A model generated the notes under the pieces. That model ran no database searches. It was given only the letters and a program-made list of their open reading frames with translations, and was not told the origin of the DNA. The position numbers and the translations under genes are program-made. Shown here one piece after another: positions 7,482-10,845 of a DNA stretch of 10,845 nt. Position 1 is the stretch's first letter. Each line of letters opens with the position of its first letter. This DNA comes from Clostridia bacterium (GTDB lineage: Bacteria > Bacillota > Clostridia > Christensenellales > Aristaeellaceae), in contig CAAEEC010000054.1 of NCBI GenBank assembly GCA_900754755.1, forward strand, positions 1 through 10,845, read 5' to 3'.

Positions 7482-9226
7482 GCCCGTACACCTCCCTGCG
7501 CAGTTACACTCCAATTCGCGCTGCGCTCCGAGGCTTCCCACAGCGCGCGATAGGCGGCCGAGTTTTCCAGAAGCTCCTCATGCGTTCCCGCAGCGGTCAG
7601 ATTGCCCTTTTCCATCACGCAGATGCGATCCGCCCGCATGATGGAGCGCAGCCGGTGCGCGATGACGACGACTGTCTTGTCCTGGATGATCTGCGCGATC
7701 GCCTCGTTCATCTTTTCTTCGTTCTCGGGGTCCATGAATGCCGTGGCCTCGTCCAGCACCACGACGGGCGCGTCTTTGAGCAACGCGCGGGCCAGACAAA
7801 TCCTCTGACGCTCACCGCCGGAGAGCATATTGCCGCAGTCTCCCGCCATGGCGTGTATGCCACCTTCGACGCGCGAAAGGAATTCATCGCACTGCGCCCT
7901 GTGCGCGGCCTCCAGCACCTCTGCGTCCGTGGCGTCGGGCTTTCCGACGCGTATGTTCTCCAGAAGCGATGTGTTGAACAGGAACTGTTCCTGCGCCACA
8001 AAGGCGATTTCGCGGTTGAGCGCCTCCAGGCTCATCTTCCGTATGTCCTGCCCGCCGAGGCGGATACAGCCTTCGTTTACGTCGTAATAGTGAACGAGCA
8101 GCTTCGCAAGCGTGGATTTTCCGCTGCCCGACTCGCCCACCAACGCGGTCAGGCTGTGCTCCGGGATATCCAGCGTCACCCCGTGCAGCACCTCATCCTC
8201 CCCGTAGGAAAAGTGCACGTTTTCAAAGCGTATGCTATGGCCGTCGCCATGAAAGGCGTCCTGTGTCTGTTGCAAGGGCTTTGCGTTGACCGCTTTTTCC
8301 AGCGCATCTATCTTGTAATTGATCTGCGGCATGGTGGAAGCAAAGGACAGCGCCTTGACCAGCGGCACGCCGATGGAAAACGACAGCATCAAAATCAGCA
8401 CCAGGTTCGGCAGCGTGGAGAGGCCGCGCAGCACAAACCACGCCCCCAACGGCAGCGTGACCAGCGCCACGCAGGGCAATATGCTCGCATACATGGCCAT
8501 CCAAGGCCAGCATGCCCTGTACCACGCCAGCGTGAAATTTCGGTATCCCATCACGTCCCGCTCATAGTTCCGGTAGCTGTCACCGTCGCGATTGAATACC
8601 TTGACGACTTCCATACCGTTGACATACTCGACGATCGTGTTGTTCATTTTCTGTGCCGCGGCATAGTACGCGTTCATGCGGCCGGTTCCGACTTTGTACA
8701 TCACGCCCATCGACAAAATACCGATCGGCAAGGAGCCCAGCGACAAAAGCGCCAGCTTCCAATCGATAAAGAACATGAATATGTATACGACCACCGGAAC
8801 CGCAACATTGGAAAAGCCCTCCGGCAGCGCGTGAGCGAGCAGCAGCTCGAGGCTGTCGATATCGTCGATAAACGTCTTTTTGACACTGCCCACGCCCATA
8901 TCCTGTATCGTGCCCAGCGGCTGCTTTTCCAGCTTTCCCTGCAACGCGACGCGTATGTTTTTCAGCGTATTGTACGCGCCCTCGTGGGAAAACGACAGCC
9001 CTTGCACATACAAAAGCGCGTGTGCCACCGCGCAGACAGCTATGCAGGCCAGCCGTGCGCCTATAAAACCCCAGCTCATCGCTTCGTTGGCAAGCAGCGG
9101 CCGTATTAACTGGTATGCAAAGATGTATTGCAGCGTATTTGCCGTCAATCCCACCAACATGCATGCGATTGCCATGGCGGTATACCGCCTGTGTTCTCCC
9201 GCATATGCAAGCACTTTTGCGTACAT
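7478..9226 (-). CDS. ABC half-transporter (membrane domain plus ATPase), IrtA/YbtP-like, first subunit
   Basis: This 582-residue half-transporter has the same layout as its partner: membrane domain about 1-310, then the ATPase with Walker A GESGSGKS at 364-371, Q412 (AQEQFLF), LSGGE at 468-472, VVVLDE at 488-493 and H524. The D-loop is ATAFMDPENE (494-503), close to the AFADPENE form that I recall from the IrtAB/YbtPQ siderophore group in place of the usual SALD. In the membrane domain, GSVKKTFIDDIDSLELLLAH (113-132) is also typical of this group. It lacks the N-terminal FAD/siderophore-interaction domain of mycobacterial IrtA. ATG at 9226 was chosen over one at 9250 because GGAGG stands 7 bases before it. 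It follows the TetR gene by 70 bases that hold a hairpin. The substrate is likely a metal chelate, but a peptide or drug is not excluded. Confidence 0.88.
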   Translation of the reverse strand: MYAKVLAYAGEHRRYTAMAIACMLVGLTANTLQYIFAYQLIRPLLANEAMSWGFIGARLACIAVCAVAHALLYVQGLSFSHEGAYNTLKNIRVALQGKLEKQPLGTIQDMGVGSVKKTFIDDIDSLELLLAHALPEGFSNVAVPVVVYIFMFFIDWKLALLSLGSLPIGILSMGVMYKVGTGRMNAYYAAAQKMNNTIVEYVNGMEVVKVFNRDGDSYRNYERDVMGYRNFTLAWYRACWPWMAMYASILPCVALVTLPLGAWFVLRGLSTLPNLVLILMLSFSIGVPLVKALSFASTMPQINYKIDALEKAVNAKPLQQTQDAFHGDGHSIRFENVHFSYGEDEVLHGVTLDIPEHSLTALVGESGSGKSTLAKLLVHYYDVNEGCIRLGGQDIRKMSLEALNREIAFVAQEQFLFNTSLLENIRVGKPDATDAEVLEAAHRAQCDEFLSRVEGGIHAMAGDCGNMLSGGERQRICLARALLKDAPVVVLDEATAFMDPENEEKMNEAIAQIIQDKTVVVIAHRLRSIMRADRICVMEKGNLTAAGTHEELLENSAAYRALWEASERSANWSVTAQGGVRA

Positions 9227-9242
9227 TGGATCGCCTCCATAA

Positions 9243-9258
9243 GTTAGCATTATCTAAC
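9243..9258. promoter_or_regulatory. Inverted repeat upstream of the first ABC gene
   Basis: GTTAG (9243-9247) and CTAAC (9254-9258) form an inverted repeat with a 6-base centre, 17 bases before the ABC-gene start and next to its ribosome binding site. The half-sites resemble those of DtxR-type iron boxes (GTTAG/CTAAC), but the spacing is wider. On minus the centre contains GATAAT, a piece of the motif seen at the other two candidate operators. Confidence 0.3.
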
Positions 9259-9270
9259 ACATGTCCATTG

Positions 9271-9292
9271 AAAAGGGCACATTCTCGTGCCC
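9271..9292 (-). terminator. Short intrinsic terminator or attenuator after the TetR gene
   Basis: On minus, GGGCAC (9292-9287) pairs with GTGCCC (9280-9275) around the loop GAGAAT, followed at once by TTTT (9274-9271). The stem starts 4 bases after the TetR stop codon. The U run is only four long, so part of the transcription probably continues into the transporter genes. No strong promoter is visible between it and the first ABC gene. Confidence 0.55.
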
Positions 9293-9296
9293 CGTC

Positions 9297-9914
9297 TCAG
9301 AGTTTTATTTCCAGCGCGTCTTTCCAGTTGAACAGTTTACACATGATTTTCGCGTGGCGATGGATCTCCTCCCATGTGAAATCATGGACAAATGGTTCGT
9401 AATAAGCCTCCCAGTACGCGGTCAGCAACACGTGCAACTCTCGCGCATCGATATCCGTGCGGCACAGCCCCCGGCGCTGCATCTCGACCAGCCATTGGTA
9501 ATCAATCTCCGTCATGTGCGCGCAAAAATCGTGGAGAAAGTTTCCGTAGCGCGTCCCCGCGGCGCAGCGAACCAGCAACACAAACCCGTCCCGGTGCGCA
9601 TTGCAGAAGCTGAACCACTCCATGACTCCGTCATAGGTGTTGGCCCACGCGCCTGCCAGCGCCTGATCGCTCACTGTGTAAAGGTCAATGCCTGCCCGCC
9701 GGGAGATGCTCTCCTCAATTTCGCGCAGAGTGTCTGCCACGAGCGCGTCAAACAGTTCTTCCTTGCCCCTGTATCGCTTGTACAGCGCACCGGTCGTCAC
9801 GTCCGCGTCATCACAGATATCCTTTAACTGTGCGTTTAGAAAGCCCTTTTCCAGAAAATGCCTCCGGGCGCTTTCCAGCAACCGCCCGTCTATGGTAGCG
9901 TCTGGCAACGACAT
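9297..9914 (-). CDS. TetR/AcrR-family transcriptional regulator
   Basis: This 205-residue cytoplasmic DNA-binding repressor is the first gene of the operon. The N-terminal helix-turn-helix spans about residues 10-57: AARRHFLEKGF-type first helices (SARRHFLEKGF, 15-25), then ICDDADVTTGALYKRYRGKE (33-52), which holds the classic recognition-helix pattern and the RGKEELF end. The remainder is an all-helical ligand-binding and dimerisation domain with no recognisable ligand motif. ATG at 9914 is the start: AGGAGG lies 9 bases upstream, while the longer frame from a TTG at 9968 would begin at or before the transcription start. Palindromic sequence right after the -10 suggests autorepression. Its likely role is to sense the ligand, or metal status through the ligand, and release the transporter genes. 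Confidence 0.92.
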   Translation of the reverse strand: MSLPDATIDGRLLESARRHFLEKGFLNAQLKDICDDADVTTGALYKRYRGKEELFDALVADTLREIEESISRRAGIDLYTVSDQALAGAWANTYDGVMEWFSFCNAHRDGFVLLVRCAAGTRYGNFLHDFCAHMTEIDYQWLVEMQRRGLCRTDIDARELHVLLTAYWEAYYEPFVHDFTWEEIHRHAKIMCKLFNWKDALEIKL

Positions 9915-9934
9915 GAATTCGCCCCTCCTCCCAC

Positions 9935-9968
9935 TTGATAATTCAACTATCGATAATTCACATATCAA
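9935..9968. promoter_or_regulatory. Candidate TetR operator over the transcription start
   Basis: TTGATA (9935-9940) and TATCAA (9963-9968) form an outer inverted repeat. Inside are two direct copies of GATAATTCA (9937-9945 and 9952-9960) spaced 15 bases apart, and the palindrome TATCGATA (9948-9955). The region begins directly after the -10 element and ends just before the ribosome binding site, so a bound repressor would block initiation. Confidence 0.55.
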
Positions 9969-9997
9969 ATTATATTCAGCTGTTTGCCGCTTGTCAA
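9969..9997 (-). promoter_or_regulatory. Consensus sigma-A-type promoter of the operon
   Basis: On minus, TTGACA (9997-9992) and TATAAT (9974-9969) are both perfect consensus hexamers with the ideal 17-base spacer. Transcription should start near 9962, giving a leader of about 48 bases before the TetR ATG. Such a strong promoter makes tight repression necessary, which fits the operator-like repeats just downstream. Confidence 0.85.
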
Positions 9998-10323
9998 GCC
10001 CTTCTTGGGAAATTGAGTGAGCCGAATTTCGCTTGATGGATTAGTCATAATTAACCATAATGTTGTTGCGAAGTTCTTCAAACGATGCAACTGCAGATGC
10101 GATCAACGCTTCTTATGAGGTCATCAGCAAAAAGGACGGTGCGATAAGAATCGACACCGTCCGGCGATTAAATAAGGGATTCTTACGGCAAAAGAAGCAT
10201 CACCTAAACGCTCGGAGTTTGCGCTGTCCGTCCTGGCACGCTCCATGAACCGCGCGGCCCGAGTCGTGTTTGCTCCCTCCCTGGCAAACAGCGGCGCGTC
10301 TCATGATTGTGGCAAACGACAGG
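9998..10323. other. Intergenic region between the iron and transporter operons
   Basis: About 325 bases lie between the TetR promoter and the DtxR-family gene stop. They contain the terminator at 10129-10162, an AT-rich imperfect palindrome at 10041-10060 (TTA-N4-TAATTA-N4-TAA, with flanking half-sites), and a 7-base inverted repeat TGTTTGC/GCAAACA at 10267-10290 without a T run. Open frames on the plus strand here (for example 62 codons at 10060..10248) have no ribosome binding site and no resemblance to a known family, so I call no gene. Confidence 0.5.
10129..10162 (-). terminator. Rho-independent terminator of the iron-uptake operon
   Basis: On minus, GGACGGTG (10162-10155) plus CGAT pair with ATCG plus CACCGTCC (10141-10134), a 12-bp stem with one bulged base and a 4-base TCTT loop, followed at once by TTTTT (10133-10129). 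It lies 160 bases after the stop of the DtxR-family gene and isolates that operon from the TetR operon. Confidence 0.8.
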
Positions 10324-10716
10324 CTAATATTTCTTTGGTCGCCCAGCATCTATGAATTCTTTAAGCCTGGCAAAACTCTCCTCGCTGATAGCGTGTTCCA
10401 TCCGGCAGGCGTCACGCTGCGCGGTGGCAAAGCTGACGCCTGCGCGAAGGAGCATTTCGGTAAAAAAGCAATGGCGTTCATAGATGCGGACAGCGACGGC
10501 ACGACCAGCATCCGTCAGGCAGAGACGGTGGCCTTTATCGACCGTTATGTAGCCGTTCTGTCTGAGTTGCTTCATGGCGATGCTTACGCTTGCCCTGGAA
10601 ATGCCCATGCGCCGGGCCAGCTGCGCGCCGTGCGCCTCGCCCTGTTCCTGTTCCAGCAGGAGCAGCGCCTCCAGATAATCCTCCGCCGCCCTGCCCGGCG
10701 CGGTCTGCCTGCTCAC
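10324..10716 (-). CDS. DtxR/MntR-family metal-dependent transcriptional regulator
   Basis: This 130-residue repressor should bind DNA when loaded with Fe(II) or Mn(II) and shut off metal-uptake genes. The winged helix-turn-helix spans about 10-72 (AQLARRMGISRASVSIAMKQ at 31-50 is the DNA-reading part, LTDAGR at 67-72 the wing end). Candidate metal ligands line up with the family: D13 and E16 (EDYLE), H82 (ERH), then C104, E107 and H108 (DACRMEH). The cysteine at the fourth ligand position is the DtxR/IdeR form, while D13 is the MntR form. There is no SH3-like third domain, as in MntR. It starts with GTG, overlapping the stop of the upstream iron ATPase gene (GTGA), so it is co-translated with an iron importer. 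Iron is therefore the likelier signal. Confidence 0.88.
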   Translation of the reverse strand: MSRQTAPGRAAEDYLEALLLLEQEQGEAHGAQLARRMGISRASVSIAMKQLRQNGYITVDKGHRLCLTDAGRAVAVRIYERHCFFTEMLLRAGVSFATAQRDACRMEHAISEESFARLKEFIDAGRPKKY

Positions 10717-10845
10717 CGGATGCTGCCCCGATAGACGATGTAGGGGCGGCCATCCTCCAGCGCAAGTACGTCCGCGCGCACGCGGAATACTTCCTCCAGC
10801 ATTTGCGGGGTGCAGATCTCCTTGGGTGTTCCCTGCGCGGCAATG
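10713..10845 (-). CDS. Iron-siderophore ABC transporter ATPase, FecE/FhuC type (C-terminal fragment, cut by the window edge)
   Basis: Only the last 43 residues are visible, running in from the right edge and ending at a TGA at 10715-10713. They carry the tail pattern of FecE/FhuC/BtuD-type ATPases: a GTPKEICTP segment, then MLEEVFRV and a short strand-rich end (GRPYIVY). Walker motifs lie outside the window. It is translationally coupled to the DtxR-family regulator that follows. The family call rests on the tail alone but is supported by that neighbour. Confidence 0.75.
   Translation of the reverse strand, partial: IAAQGTPKEICTPQMLEEVFRVRADVLALEDGRPYIVYRGSIR

Noticed and set aside
7580..9109. 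509-codon open frame on the plus strand
   Set aside because: It lies fully antisense to the first ABC half-transporter, has no ribosome binding site, and its translation is rich in His, Arg and Gln with no family pattern. Such frames arise from the third-position GC bias of the real gene.
9915..9968. Longer N-terminus for the TetR protein from a TTG at 9968
   Set aside because: The TTG lies next to the -10 element, upstream of the expected transcription start, whereas the ATG at 9914 has AGGAGG at good spacing.
10060..10248. 62-codon plus-strand frame between the two operons
   Set aside because: It runs straight through the terminator hairpin of the neighbouring operon and has no ribosome binding site.
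10535..10843. 102-codon minus-strand frame across the right edge
   Set aside because: It is out of frame with both the FecE-type ATPase tail and the DtxR-family gene, each of which reads as a recognisable family in its own frame.
1..10845. CRISPR array, tRNA or rRNA
   Set aside because: I saw no regularly spaced direct repeats and no tRNA or rRNA pattern on either strand.

Overview
The window reads as chromosomal DNA of a moderately GC-rich Gram-positive-type anaerobe, most likely a gut clostridium (Bacillota, class Clostridia). This rests on strong AGGAGG-type ribosome binding sites before almost every gene, consensus sigma-A-like promoters, short Nik/Dpp-type transporter proteins and a DtxR-family regulator. 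The exact genus cannot be told from the sequence. All convincing genes lie on the minus strand, so the text below follows the direction of transcription, from high to low coordinates.

Right edge (10845 to 10129): the last 43 residues of a FecE/FhuC-type iron-siderophore ABC ATPase, then a 130-residue DtxR/MntR-family metal-dependent repressor whose GTG start overlaps the ATPase stop. A rho-independent terminator follows. This is the tail of an iron-uptake operon that continues outside the window.

Centre (9997 to 670): an eight-gene operon starting at a perfect TTGACA-17-TATAAT promoter. Its order is a TetR-family repressor; two half-size ABC transporters of the exporter fold resembling the IrtA/IrtB and YbtP/YbtQ siderophore transporters; two Dpp/Nik-type permeases; two short NikD/NikE-type ATPases; and a family-5 extracytoplasmic solute-binding protein. 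From the first ABC half-transporter to the second ATPase the genes overlap by 1 to 4 bases or are 5 bases apart, so they are almost certainly translated together. The binding protein comes last, after a 48-base gap that holds its own possible promoter. A small hairpin with a short T run between the TetR gene and the first ABC gene may tune expression of the transporters relative to the regulator.

The gene set is a complete peptide/nickel/metallophore-type importer fused to a siderophore-type ABC heterodimer. The best reading is a metal or metallophore acquisition system. Either both transporters handle one ligand, or the heterodimer moves the ligand in one direction and the Nik-type system in the other. 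No metallophore synthesis gene is visible. The substrate is inferred, not shown.

Left edge (about 1 to 700): no gene I can support. This stretch is visibly richer in A and T than the operon. It holds several stem-loops, a possible terminator for the operon, and at the far left a good outward-facing promoter next to a perfect 16-base palindrome, serving a gene beyond the window.
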